64,000 nt of DNA, taken from NCBI RefSeq assembly GCF_000317065.1, contig NC_019701.1:2738001-2802000 (forward strand). Direction: 5' to 3'. The notes beneath the pieces are model-generated. The model was not told where the DNA came from, did no database searches, and saw only the letters and a program-made list of their open reading frames with translations. The translations under genes and the position numbers were made by a program. Positions 37,429 through 47,247 of the stretch are shown here, one piece after another. Source of the DNA: Pseudanabaena sp. PCC 7367. GTDB lineage: Bacteria > Cyanobacteriota > Cyanobacteriia > Pseudanabaenales > Pseudanabaenaceae. Within the stretch, counting starts at the first letter, position 1; every line of letters starts with the position of its first letter.

Positions 37429-38198
37429 TGATGAAATTAAATGAACTATCTAAATTTAATACCCTTAAATTAATACCCTTAAATTAATACCCTAACGCGG
37501 TGCATGGCTCAACCGCTGAACTCCTGATCCTCCCTCTTAATTATTGCCCTAATTTATGATCCTAATCCGCTTTGATCTTAAGATGTGAAGATGTGGAAAA
37601 TTCAAATCAATAAATTCAATCACCTAGCCATAGTTGTATATTAGGTTAGCCTAATTAGTAAACTACTGCACCAAGCCAAATTTGGGACAGCAATTATCAG
37701 CAATTATAAAAACTAAATACAGGGATGCATTGAGCTGAGGCTAATCACAGATGGCAAACAAGGCAGTGGCGATCGTAGCAACGAGCCTGAAGTCCAAGCA
37801 AATAGACCTTCGGGCTATGTTTTTTGATTATTTTGATATTTTTTTAATACAACCTAGTTTCCCGTGTTTTTATTTGGTTTATACTTTGCTTTTCACGGTT
37901 TCATGGCATTTGGTTAAAAATCAAGAACTTTAAAGAACAAATCCGGCGGCCTAATCAAGCTCTGGTCAATACTAGTAATAGAGAGCAATTTCAGTCCCAC
38001 TAAGTTTCTTTGCCAACTAGGAATGAATAGAACCCAGGCATCAATAGAACAATGATAAAAGTTCAACTTTGCAGCGCGAAGATCATAATCTCAGCCGTTA
38101 GTAATTTAAACATTAGTAATTCAAATATTTAGGCAAGGAATCTAAGTTTATAGGGCGATCGCAGCATTAACCAGGGAGCACATCCCAAGGCAAGAGCA
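37429..38198. other. Divergent intergenic region
   Basis: 770 bp between leftward corA and rightward gdhA. It carries a 14-bp repeat TAATACCCTTAAAT (37457-37493). A 60-codon frame at 37751-37933 (rich in Phe/Leu/Ile) has no ribosome-binding site and is probably not a gene. Promoters for both genes are expected here, but I cannot place them firmly. Confidence 0.45.
37457..37493. repeat. Tandem repeat, 14-bp unit x2.6
   Basis: TAATACCCTTAAAT repeated head to tail upstream of corA, with a partial third copy. Confidence 0.95.
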
Positions 38199-39515
38199 AT
38201 GACCGAATCACTTTTTTCTGAAGCAACCCAGCGTCTTGAAGAAGCACTTAACTATGTTTCCATTCCAGAGGACGTGGTAGAACATCTTAAATATCCTAAA
38301 CATAGCCTCCAGGTGTCGATTCCAGTGCGGATGGATGATGGCTCACTAGAAATTTTCCAAGGCTATCGGGTGCGCTATGAAAATACCAGAGGCCCCACCA
38401 AGGGCGGAGTTAGGTATCACGAGAATGTATCGATGGATGAGGTTAAGTCCCTGGCGTTCTGGATGACCTTTAAATGCGCTGCCCTGGATATTCCCTTTGG
38501 GGGCGCAAAAGGGGGGATTGCCTTGAACCCCAAAAGCTTGTCCAGGCTGGAGCTAGAGCGCTTAAGTCGGGGTTATATCGATGCGATCGCTGATTTCATT
38601 GGCCCCGACGTAGATATCCCTGCACCTGATATGTATACCAACCAGATGATTATGGGCTGGATGATGGATCAATATAGCATCATCAAACGGCAGATCACCC
38701 GTGCGGTGGTTACTGGTAAGCCAATCTCAATGGGGGGATCATTAGGGCGGGATACGGCAACCGGAACTGGCGCAATGGCCACGATCGAGACAATTATGCC
38801 CCGCTTCAAGCCCCTGCGTGGTGACACTACCGTGGCGATCCAGGGTTTCGGGAATGTGGGTTCAACCCTGGCGCGATTGATGTGTGAACTGGGCTATCGG
38901 GTCGTGGCGGTAAGCGATTCCAAAGGCGGCATTTTTTCACGGATGGGGCTAGACATTCCCAGCATTATTAAATATAAACAGGCAAATTCGGGGCAGGTGG
39001 CCAATGGCAGTAAATCGCAATCATTGCAACCGGTTTATTGCGAAGGCAGTGTTTGCAATGTGGTAGAACATTCCGTAATTACAAATGAGGAATTGCTGGA
39101 ACTGGATGTGGATATCCTGGTGCCTGCTGCCCTGGAAAATCAAATTACGATTCATAATGCAGACAGAATCCAGGCCAGGTTTATCTTTGAAGTTGCCAAT
39201 GGCCCAACTACGCCGGAAGCAGATCAGATTTTAAATAAGCGAGGTATTCGCGTGTTCCCAGATATTCTGGTCAATGCGGGTGGGGTAACGGTGAGTTATT
39301 TTGAATGGGTACAAAACCGCAGTGGCTTGTATTGGAGCCTGGATGAGGTGAATTCGCGCTTAAAGGAACGAATGGTGCGCGAAACAGAGAGCATTTGGGC
39401 GATCGCCGAAAGCAAGGGAATCCCGATGCGAACCGCTGCCTATGTCCATGCCCTCGATCGGATTGGTGAGGCAATTCGGGCTAAAGGAACCAGAGACTAT
39501 TACACCAGTGGTTAG
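38199..39515 (+). CDS. gdhA: Glutamate dehydrogenase (Glu/Leu/Phe/Val family)
   Basis: 438 residues, interconverting 2-oxoglutarate plus ammonia and glutamate with NAD(P)H. The N-terminal substrate domain has RYENTRGPTKGGVRYHENV and IPFGGAKGGIALNP (catalytic lysine region), then DIPAPDMYTNQ, and the nucleotide-binding fold begins VAIQGFGNVGSTLARLM. A short Ser/Gln/Asn-rich insertion (about 270-285, after IIKYKQANSG) interrupts the coenzyme domain. Start is ATG at 38199. Coenzyme preference cannot be read from sequence alone. It is followed 220 bp later by xfp on the same strand, perhaps not one transcript. Confidence 0.96.
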   Translation: MTESLFSEATQRLEEALNYVSIPEDVVEHLKYPKHSLQVSIPVRMDDGSLEIFQGYRVRYENTRGPTKGGVRYHENVSMDEVKSLAFWMTFKCAALDIPFGGAKGGIALNPKSLSRLELERLSRGYIDAIADFIGPDVDIPAPDMYTNQMIMGWMMDQYSIIKRQITRAVVTGKPISMGGSLGRDTATGTGAMATIETIMPRFKPLRGDTTVAIQGFGNVGSTLARLMCELGYRVVAVSDSKGGIFSRMGLDIPSIIKYKQANSGQVANGSKSQSLQPVYCEGSVCNVVEHSVITNEELLELDVDILVPAALENQITIHNADRIQARFIFEVANGPTTPEADQILNKRGIRVFPDILVNAGGVTVSYFEWVQNRSGLYWSLDEVNSRLKERMVRETESIWAIAESKGIPMRTAAYVHALDRIGEAIRAKGTRDYYTSG

Positions 39516-39736
39516 CTGAATTAACTTAACCAACCTAATTGCTTGTGTATTAGATGTGTATTAGATCTTGATTGGGAGGGCAAGTAAACTTACAATTCAA
39601 AGCCCAGAAATAGCTTTATAGCGGCCAATCCACTCACAAAAATTAGTAGAAAGAAATACTTAAGAAGTCAGAGTCATCAGAAGAAGTCTGTTAGTAATGG
39701 AACTGTATGGACTGATGCTGAATTGGAAATAAGGTT

Positions 39737-42172
39737 ATGGTTGTATCCTCCGACACAAACTCCGCCCAGAGAAGTATTAGTGCATTTGGGAAAGCGCGAT
39801 CGACCGCTACGGGAACTCCCCTCAGCACCGACGAGATAGCTAAAATGGATGCCTATTGGCGAGCTTGCTGCTATTTGATTCTGGGAATGCTCTATCTGCG
39901 CGAGAATCCCCTATTGCGAGAACCTCTGGCCGTAGATCAGATCAAAAAGCGATTGCTAGGCCACTGGGGATCGAGCCCTGGTCAATCGTTTATTTGGGTG
40001 CATTTGAACCGGATTATCAAAAAATATGATCTGGATATGATTTATCTATCTGGTCCAGGCCATGGCGCACCAGGGGTATTAGCACCAATTTACCTAGAAG
40101 GTACTTACTCGGAAGTCTTCCCAGATATGAGTGAAGATGCCGAGGGAATGCGTAAATTTTTCAAGCAGTTCTCATTCCCCGGTGGGATCGGCAGCCATTG
40201 TACCCCCGAAACCCCTGGATCGATCCATGAGGGTGGTGAACTGGGCTATAGCGTTTCCCATGCCTTTGGCACCGTGTTAGATAATCCTGATCTGATTTCT
40301 GTGGTGGTAGTTGGTGATGGCGAGTCCGAAACTGGCCCCCTGGCCACCGCATGGCATTCCAATAAGTTCCTGAATCCAATTACTGATGGGGCAGTGCTGC
40401 CGATCCTGCACCTGAATGGTTATAAGATTAACAATCCAACTATCCTGGCACGGATCAGTCATGAAGACCTGGAACATTTGTTTATGGGCTATGGTTATCA
40501 GCCTTATTTTGTGGAAGGTTCCGATCCAGAAACAATGCATCAAGCCCTGGCCGCTACCCTCGATCGCTGTGTCGAGGAAATTAAGCATATTCAGCAAGAA
40601 GCTCGCAGTAGTGGTGTGGCCAAATTCCAGCGCTTTCCGATGATTGTGTTTCGCACCCCCAAGGGTTGGACTGCGCCCAGCGAAGTAGATGGCCATAAGC
40701 TAGAGGGATTCTGGCGATCGCACCAGGTGCCAATGGGTGATGTGGCCAAAAATCCTCAGCATTTGAAGCTACTAGAAGATTGGATGCATAGTTACAAACC
40801 ACAGGAATTATTTGATGCCGATGGGACTTTCTTACCTGAACTCAAAGCCCTTTCGCCCATAGGCGATCGCCGCATGGGGGCAAATCCCCACACCAACGGT
40901 GGTTTACTCTGTCGTGATTTGCGGATGCCCAATTTCAGGGAATATGGCTTGGCGATCGATAAGCCAGCCCAGTTTGAGGCGGAGAATACCAAGCCACTGG
41001 GGGTCTTCCTGCGCGATGTGATGAAAAACAATATGGACAACTTCCGGGTGTTTGGGCCGGATGAGACCACTTCAAACCGGCTTGCCGCGATTTATGAAGT
41101 TTCCAAAAAAACCTGGCTGGCGGAATATTTGCCCGAAGATGCCGATGGTGGCGAGCTAGCTCCCGATGGCCGCGTGATGGAAATGCTGAGTGAGCATACC
41201 TTAGAAGGCTGGGTCGAAGGCTATATTTTAACCGGGCGGCATGGTTTCTTTTCCACCTATGAAGCTTTTGTACATGTGATCGATTCGATGGTGAATCAAC
41301 ATGCCAAGTGGATCGAGAAGGCCTCTGAGATGTCATGGCGATCGCCAATTCCTTCCTTGAATCTGTTGATTACTTCTACGGTGTGGCGGCAGGATCACAA
41401 CGGCTTTACGCACCAAGACCCTGGCTTCCTGGACGTGGTCACCAACAAAAGCCCAGAGGTAACCCGGATCTATTTGCCACCGGATGTGAATACCTTGCTG
41501 TCGGTCGCTGACCATTGCCTCCGCAGTAAGGATTATGTGAATGTGATTGTCTCTGACAAGCAAATGCATTTGCAATATATGGATATGGACGCAGCGATCA
41601 ACCACTGTACGAAAGGTTTGGGCATCTGGGATTGGGCTAGCAATGACCAGGGCAGTGAACCAGATGTGGTGCTGGTTGGTTGTGGCGATATTCCCACTTC
41701 AGAGGCGCTGGCTGCGAATGCACTGCTAAGGGAATATTTCCGTGATCTCAAGATCCGGTTTATTAATGTGGTGGATTTATTCAAGTTGCAACCGGAAACT
41801 GAGCACCCCCACGGGCTAAGCGATCGGGACTTTGATAGTTTGTTCACCATTGATAAACCAATTATCTTCAACTTCCACGGCTATCCCTGGCTAATTCATA
41901 AATTGGCCTATCGCCGTACTAACCACAACAATATGCATGTGCGTGGTTACAAGGAAAAGGGCAATATCAATACCCCCCTGGAGTTGGCGATCACCAATCA
42001 GGTCGATCGGTTTAGCATTGCCATGGACGTAATCGATCGGGTGCCTCAACTGAAGGTCGCCGGAGCCCATGCCAAGGAAAAGTTTAAGGATATGCAAATT
42101 CAATGCAGTAACTATGCTCGCAAGTATGGGGTAGATATGCCGGAAATTGTGGATTGGAAATGGCCTTATTAG
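39737..42172 (+). CDS. xfp: Xylulose-5-phosphate/fructose-6-phosphate phosphoketolase
   Basis: 811 residues, full length for phosphoketolase. The enzyme uses thiamine diphosphate to split xylulose 5-phosphate (and often fructose 6-phosphate) with phosphate into acetyl phosphate plus a smaller sugar phosphate. Visible motifs: [40 protein letters not shown], the ThDP-binding run [20 protein letters not shown], and [20 protein letters not shown] in the second domain. An AAGG lies just before the ATG at 39737. In cyanobacteria it links pentose phosphates to acetate/acetyl phosphate. The 16 residues before the first conserved block are poorly conserved and Ser/Thr-rich. Confidence 0.97.
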   Translation: MVVSSDTNSAQRSISAFGKARSTATGTPLSTDEIAKMDAYWRACCYLILGMLYLRENPLLREPLAVDQIKKRLLGHWGSSPGQSFIWVHLNRIIKKYDLDMIYLSGPGHGAPGVLAPIYLEGTYSEVFPDMSEDAEGMRKFFKQFSFPGGIGSHCTPETPGSIHEGGELGYSVSHAFGTVLDNPDLISVVVVGDGESETGPLATAWHSNKFLNPITDGAVLPILHLNGYKINNPTILARISHEDLEHLFMGYGYQPYFVEGSDPETMHQALAATLDRCVEEIKHIQQEARSSGVAKFQRFPMIVFRTPKGWTAPSEVDGHKLEGFWRSHQVPMGDVAKNPQHLKLLEDWMHSYKPQELFDADGTFLPELKALSPIGDRRMGANPHTNGGLLCRDLRMPNFREYGLAIDKPAQFEAENTKPLGVFLRDVMKNNMDNFRVFGPDETTSNRLAAIYEVSKKTWLAEYLPEDADGGELAPDGRVMEMLSEHTLEGWVEGYILTGRHGFFSTYEAFVHVIDSMVNQHAKWIEKASEMSWRSPIPSLNLLITSTVWRQDHNGFTHQDPGFLDVVTNKSPEVTRIYLPPDVNTLLSVADHCLRSKDYVNVIVSDKQMHLQYMDMDAAINHCTKGLGIWDWASNDQGSEPDVVLVGCGDIPTSEALAANALLREYFRDLKIRFINVVDLFKLQPETEHPHGLSDRDFDSLFTIDKPIIFNFHGYPWLIHKLAYRRTNHNNMHVRGYKEKGNINTPLELAITNQVDRFSIAMDVIDRVPQLKVAGAHAKEKFKDMQIQCSNYARKYGVDMPEIVDWKWPY

Positions 42173-42543
42173 GTTGATTTAACTTGCCGCAACTTTCTAA
42201 TTTATCTAGTTGGCTAAGTTGCAAACTAAAATCGAGTTCTTGCATACATGTTCACAGAGTGAGTGATTATTATTATCTTGCTACAAGTTTGGGCTTTTGC
42301 AAGGGCTCTAATCATTTAATTGTGCCGTGAACTAATAAAGTGGACTAATAAATTAGAACCAGCCATAACTACGGGTAATCTGCTTATTGATTGGTTATTT
42401 ATTGGCGATCCTAATATCAAAATATCAAATCCGGTCAAATGCCCTCAAAATATATGTAACTATTGCTCTTACTGGGTTACTTGTATGGGTAATCTAGGGG
42501 GACTTGATATTACCGTCTCTGGCATATGCAAAGCAAAAAGACT
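42173..42543. other. Convergent intergenic region
   Basis: 371 bp between the 3' ends of xfp and the next minus-strand gene. A weak inverted repeat GCAACTT...AAGTTGC with a 20-nt loop lies just after xfp but lacks a T-run. A 77-codon frame at 42320-42553 is not protein-like. Confidence 0.4.
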
Positions 42544-42981
42544 CTATAGATGAAATTCATAGAAGATGCGCCCATTCTCATCTACGCTGAAATTTGCATT
42601 TAGCTTAATCGCTCGTTGATCTAAAAATGCTTTAGCCTCTTCGTAGCTCAAATCCGCCAGCATGGCAAACTGAATTGCGGCAATTTTGCCATTATTCTCT
42701 TCCACCATTTCCAAAAAGAGCCATTCTAGATCCTTTTGTATTCGCGCTTGGGTTAATGCTTGCGCTGCCGCTAGTGCCTTGCGATGATCTGACCGCAGCC
42801 CGATCACCATGTAGCCACCGATCGCCGTAGCGGGCACCCCTAGCATTAGGCTACCCACAAAAATATTTGAACTTTTCTTGGCATCACTATTGGGATCAAA
42901 TATTTCTGCTGCCCCATTGAGCAGAAACATAAACCCAATCGTTAAAAATATCCCGGCAGTGATTTTCCGAATTGTTTTCAT
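42544..42981 (-). CDS. Membrane protein with winged-helix-like C-terminus
   Basis: 145 residues. Two membrane spans fill the N-terminal half (ITAGIFLTIGFMFLLNGAAE and IFVGSLMLGVPATAIGGYMV). The remaining 75 residues are soluble and helical, ending in a segment that reads like a small winged helix (NGKIAAIQFAMLADLSYEEA, then an FSVDENGRIFYEF hairpin). I do not recognise the family by name; similar small proteins occur in cyanobacteria. Start ATG at 42981. Function unknown. Confidence 0.65.
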   Translation of the reverse strand: MKTIRKITAGIFLTIGFMFLLNGAAEIFDPNSDAKKSSNIFVGSLMLGVPATAIGGYMVIGLRSDHRKALAAAQALTQARIQKDLEWLFLEMVEENNGKIAAIQFAMLADLSYEEAKAFLDQRAIKLNANFSVDENGRIFYEFHL

Positions 42982-43759
42982 TGGTCAATCACCTCGTGAA
43001 TCAATCGTGACGATCGCCCTAACACATCAATATATACCTATAACAATGTTAGCTCGACAAATCCTGATCGGCTCTAACCTGTCGTCATTGGCGATCGCCT
43101 GAAGGCTCTATTGCTTCGCTAGCGATGTTTTTTATGGAACTAACGTTATAACACTACCCGATCGCCTGGATTACATAGCAGCCGAGGGTTGGTTTAGGCA
43201 ACCACAAAAATTTACCAATGCCGATCTAATCAGGACTTGTAAATACTAATGTTTTTTTCAAGTGTAGTATTTTGTAAGATCGATATAGCTGCCAGCAGTT
43301 ACCTCCAAGCGATCGTTATTTTTGTCAAAGAGCTCTCATGAAATTGCCCCAGGTTATACCCTAGATATCTCAATGCTTGCGATCCAATCAAGCCATTTGT
43401 CCCCTTGCCAAGGTTGCTCCCAACACTGTTCTAGGAATTCCTGGAACTAGATTATCGAATAAAACCAAGGTTCTGGCTATACATCACAACTACAAGGTAA
43501 TCACAAAAACTGGATGTATCTATTTATTAACAAAGGTTGTATAAATTTGCAATTTTGCAAAACTCTGCCTAGATTGGATCAATATATTTAAATAGGCAGT
43601 TTAATAATAGATCTGGCGATCGCTCTTAGTGATTAGCTTAATTTAAACCATGATTAATATATTTAGATATTTAGATATTTAGATATTTAGATATTTAGTG
43701 GGTCAGCGCACATACTTAAACTAACTTAAACTATTTTAAGAAAACCATTGTGAGAAACC
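42982..43759. other. Divergent intergenic region
   Basis: 778 bp between a leftward membrane protein and the rightward ABC binding protein. It ends with an octamer array, ATATTTAG x5 (43659-43698), about 60 bp before the binding-protein ATG. No gene is supportable. Confidence 0.45.
43659..43698. repeat. Octamer tandem array, 8-bp unit x5
   Basis: ATATTTAG repeated five times in perfect phase, 61 bp upstream of the ABC binding-protein ATG, so within or next to its promoter. Copy number in such an array can change by slippage. Confidence 0.95.
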
Positions 43760-45088
43760 ATGTTTAGTCTAAAAGTGGCCAAGCCTTTCCTAAGCCTAAA
43801 AAGTTGGGGGCAATGGCTAGTTAGAAAAAGATCGCGGATCTTTAGTGTTTTTATTGGCACCACGATCGTCATGTTGGCAATAGCGATCGCGGTTTTTTCG
43901 CAACAAAAAGTCGAAATAAGCGTATTGATCCAGGCGATCGAAGTACAGCAGATGATCGAATCTGGGATCGTGGCTGACTTTGAAGCCCAAAACCCCGATA
44001 TTCATTTAAACCTGATCGAGTCTCCCAATGCTTCTAATTATGTGGAAGACCTTTATACTTCCTCGTTTTTGCTGGGGGATTCACCCTACGATCTGGTGTT
44101 TATGGATATCGTCTGGACACCTAAGTTTGCTGCTGCCGGGTGGTTAGAGGATTTATCGCCCCGCGTTAGTGAAGCGGAGTTAGCAAATTTCCTAACTGGC
44201 GATGTCAATGGTGGCAGTTATCAGGGCAAGCTATACCGCATGCCATTTCGCTCCGATGCCGGAATGCTCTATTACCGCCAAGACCTGTTAGAACAAGCGG
44301 GATTTGAGCCACCGGAGACCTATGCTGAGTTAATTAAAATCAGCAAGCAAATTCAGGCTACTACGGATGTGCCCTGGGGCTACCTGTGGCAGGGCAAACA
44401 GTATGAAGGCTTGCCAGCTATGTTTGTGGAAGTGCTGGAAGGCTCTGGTGGCTTTTGGGTAGATCCAGCCACCAAGGAAGTAGGACTGGATTCACCTGAG
44501 GCGATCGCTGCCCTCGAATTTCTCACCAGTACGATCAACGAAGAAGTCTCGCCACCTGGGGTCACCACCTATCAAGAAGAAGAGGTGCGCCGCCCGTTCC
44601 AAGCAGGAGAAGCAGTATTTATGCGGAACTGGCCCTATGCCTGGAGCTTGGCCAATGGTGATGATTCACCAGTTCAGGGCAAAATTGCGATCAAACCAAT
44701 GGTTCATGCCCCCGGCCAGAATAGCGGTGCTTGTCAGGGGGGCTGGGGCTTTGGTATTGCCAAAACTACCAAGCATCCTGAGGAAGCCTGGCGGGTAATT
44801 GAATATTTTGCCAGTGCGGAGGCACAGAAAAAATTTGTGCTGAAGTGGGGCTATGTGCCCAGTCGGGCTGCTTTGTTTAATGACCCCGACATTGTGAGTA
44901 AATATAGCCACTATCCCGAATTGTTGGGCATTGTCCAGAAGGCAGTATTACGACCACCGATCGCCCAATATGCCCAGGCTTCCGATATTTTGCAACGCTA
45001 TTTGAGTTCTGCGATTACAGGCCGACTTAGTCCAGAGCAGGCATTGCAGACAGCGGCCAGGGAAACGCGATCGCTACTGGAAACCTAG
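43760..45088 (+). CDS. Sugar ABC transporter substrate-binding protein
   Basis: 442 residues, an extracellular solute-binding protein family 1 member of the CUT1 sugar class. A basic N-terminus of about 30 residues precedes a membrane span (VFIGTTIVMLAIAIAVFSQQ) with no lipobox cysteine, so it appears anchored by an uncleaved span or signal peptide instead of a lipid. The mature part has the family pattern YDLVFMDIVWTPKFAAAGWL, QGKLYRMPFRSDAGMLYYRQ and FMRNWPYAW. The natural sugar (trehalose, maltose, glucosylglycerol and relatives are all possible in cyanobacteria) cannot be called from sequence. First gene of the four-gene transporter set. Confidence 0.9.
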   Translation: MFSLKVAKPFLSLKSWGQWLVRKRSRIFSVFIGTTIVMLAIAIAVFSQQKVEISVLIQAIEVQQMIESGIVADFEAQNPDIHLNLIESPNASNYVEDLYTSSFLLGDSPYDLVFMDIVWTPKFAAAGWLEDLSPRVSEAELANFLTGDVNGGSYQGKLYRMPFRSDAGMLYYRQDLLEQAGFEPPETYAELIKISKQIQATTDVPWGYLWQGKQYEGLPAMFVEVLEGSGGFWVDPATKEVGLDSPEAIAALEFLTSTINEEVSPPGVTTYQEEEVRRPFQAGEAVFMRNWPYAWSLANGDDSPVQGKIAIKPMVHAPGQNSGACQGGWGFGIAKTTKHPEEAWRVIEYFASAEAQKKFVLKWGYVPSRAALFNDPDIVSKYSHYPELLGIVQKAVLRPPIAQYAQASDILQRYLSSAITGRLSPEQALQTAARETRSLLET

Positions 45089-45140
45089 TTGCGACTTAAT
45101 TTAATCCATCTTGAATAAAATAAAATAAATAGAAATCGCC

Positions 45141-46043
45141 ATGACCCAAGACACCCTCCGCAGCAGAGAGCAGCGCACCGGCTGGATTTTATTAATCCCC
45201 GCCATGTTGGTTTTGGCGTTGGTGTTTGCCTATCCGATCCTGCGTGCCTTCTGGCTCAGCCTGTTTACCGAGAACCTGGGTACAAACCTGGAGCCTGTGT
45301 TTTCTGGCTTGCGCAACTATCAACGCATGGCACTAGATGGTAGGTTCTGGCAAACGATCGCCAATACTTCGATCTTTACGGTGGTAGCGATCACCCTTGA
45401 ACTGGTTCTGGGCATGATTATTGCTTTGGTTTTAAACCAATCCTTCAAGGGGCGCGGCGCACTGCGCACGATTGCGATTATTCCCTGGGCGCTGCCAACT
45501 GCATTAATAGCTCTAACCTGGACTTGGATCTTTAATGATCAATATGGTGTGCTCAACGATATCTTACTGCGCCTGGGCTTGATTACAACTGGCGTGAACT
45601 GGCTGGGTGATCCTACCCTGGCCATGATTGCCACGATCGCGGCGGATGTTTGGAAAACCACTTCGTTCATGGCGATCTTGCTGCTGGCTGGATTGCAATC
45701 GATCTCCGAGGATTTGTATGAAGCCCACAAAATTGATGGTGCTACACCCTGGCAGAGCTTTCAGCAGATTACATTGCCGTTGCTAATGCCCGTGATTTTG
45801 ATCGCGCTGCTGTTCCGCTTTGCCCAATCCTTTGGTGTGTTCGATCTGGTGCAGGTGATGACGGCTGGCGGGCCTGCTGGCGCGACGGAAATGGTATCAC
45901 TATATATTTACGCCACGGTGATGCGCTATCTGGATTTTGGCTATGGCGCTGCCTTGGTGGTGGTCACGTTTTTGATTTTGATTGCGGTGGTGGCGATCGC
46001 CTTTTTGATCCGCAGGCAACTCAATGCCCGCACCCTTGGGTAA
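45141..46043 (+). CDS. Sugar ABC transporter permease (MalF-like)
   Basis: 300 residues with six membrane spans, the first permease of a CUT1 sugar importer. The N-terminal span begins WILLIPAMLVLALVFAYPIL; the EAA loop for the ATPase is EDLYEAHKIDGATPWQSFQQ. It follows the binding protein by 52 bp and precedes the second permease by 164 bp on the same strand. It forms a heterodimeric channel with the next gene. Confidence 0.95.
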   Translation: MTQDTLRSREQRTGWILLIPAMLVLALVFAYPILRAFWLSLFTENLGTNLEPVFSGLRNYQRMALDGRFWQTIANTSIFTVVAITLELVLGMIIALVLNQSFKGRGALRTIAIIPWALPTALIALTWTWIFNDQYGVLNDILLRLGLITTGVNWLGDPTLAMIATIAADVWKTTSFMAILLLAGLQSISEDLYEAHKIDGATPWQSFQQITLPLLMPVILIALLFRFAQSFGVFDLVQVMTAGGPAGATEMVSLYIYATVMRYLDFGYGAALVVVTFLILIAVVAIAFLIRRQLNARTLG

Positions 46044-46171
46044 AGACTATTAAAAGGCAATTAGTGGTAAAGCAATCTGTAGTGATAGTGATATGGAAGC
46101 AAAAATTCTTAAAGCAATCTCGATCCTACGGCCAAGAATCTTTACCGATATAGGGCTACCGGCTCATACAC

Positions 46172-46195
46172 TCAAAATATCAAAATATCAAAATC
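46172..46195. repeat. Octamer tandem repeat x3
   Basis: TCAAAATA, TCAAAATA, TCAAAATC head to tail in the spacer between the two permease genes. Confidence 0.9.
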
Positions 46196-46207
46196 AGTTA
46201 AAAGCTC

Positions 46208-47080
46208 ATGGCGACAACTAATCCACCTGGCACATCTACAACCCAAAACCCGATCTCATTGCGATCGATTCTTTTTTGGATCATGATCGTGGCGATCGCT
46301 GCCTTTAGCCTGGGGCCAATCCTGTGGCAATTTTTGACCTCCGTCAAAGTCAATAAAGACATCATTGCCGTACCAAACGTCTATTTCCCCACCCAATACA
46401 CCCTCGATCACTACGCTGAACTGTTTGCCCGTCGTCCATTTTGGGTCTATATGCTCAATAGTGCCTTTGTGGCGATCGTTTCCACCCTGCTTTGCTTGGG
46501 GTTAGGGGCTCCGGCAGCCTATGCCCTGGCGCGATTGAAGCTCAAAGGCGAGCAAATTATTTTGGCTTTGGTGCTGGTGGTGACCCTGTTTCCCTACATT
46601 TTGCTGTTTCTGGGTTTGCTGGAGGTGGTGCAATTTTTTGGCCTTGCCAATACCTACCTGGCGCTGATTATTCCCTATACGGCGATCAACTTGCCGCTGA
46701 CGATCCTGGTGCTGCGCAGCTTTTTTGAGCAATTGCCCAAGGACTTAGAAGACTCCGCCAAGATCGATGGCTATAACACGGTGCAAATGCTGTGGCAGAT
46801 TGTATTGCCCATGACATTGCCCGCCCTGGTGACCACCGGGATTCTGGCATTTATTTTTGCCTGGAATGAGTTTATTTTTGCATTGACATTCATTACCCGC
46901 GAAAGCATGAAAACAATTCCGGTGGCAGCGGTGCAGCTTGGTGGCGCGACGGCTCTGGAAATCCCCTATGGCGCAATGGCGGCCGCAACTGTTTTGGGAA
47001 CTGTGCCTCTGGTGCTGATTGTGTTATTCTTCCAGCGCAAGATTGTGCAAGGGCTAACGGCGGGGGCAGTCAAGGGCTAA
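46208..47080 (+). CDS. Sugar ABC transporter permease (MalG-like)
   Basis: 290 residues with six membrane spans, the second permease of the CUT1 importer. Start MATTNPPGTSTTQNPISLRS; EAA loop LPKDLEDSAKIDGYNTVQML; C-terminal FFQRKIVQGLTAGAVKG is typical for MalG-type permeases. The ATG at 46208 follows AGTTAAAAGCTC with no strong ribosome-binding site. It lies between the first permease and the ATPase on the same strand. Confidence 0.95.
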   Translation: MATTNPPGTSTTQNPISLRSILFWIMIVAIAAFSLGPILWQFLTSVKVNKDIIAVPNVYFPTQYTLDHYAELFARRPFWVYMLNSAFVAIVSTLLCLGLGAPAAYALARLKLKGEQIILALVLVVTLFPYILLFLGLLEVVQFFGLANTYLALIIPYTAINLPLTILVLRSFFEQLPKDLEDSAKIDGYNTVQMLWQIVLPMTLPALVTTGILAFIFAWNEFIFALTFITRESMKTIPVAAVQLGGATALEIPYGAMAAATVLGTVPLVLIVLFFQRKIVQGLTAGAVKG

Positions 47081-47247
47081 ACCGGCGCTCTGCAAACGCG
47101 ATCGATTTAAAATCTCCTTAAATCTTTAATGACTATAAATCACGACTATAAATTAAGAACAAACCAAACCACTGCAAACTTACTTACTGCCAAGCATTGC
47201 TCAAAAGATGCTTATAAATAAATCCATTAAATAAACCCATCATAGTT

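Noticed and set aside
37751-37933. 60-codon plus-strand frame rich in Phe/Leu/Ile
   Set aside because: No ribosome-binding site; composition fits AT-rich spacer translation.
42320-42553. 77-codon plus-strand frame after xfp
   Set aside because: Overlaps the end of the real minus-strand gene and is not protein-like.
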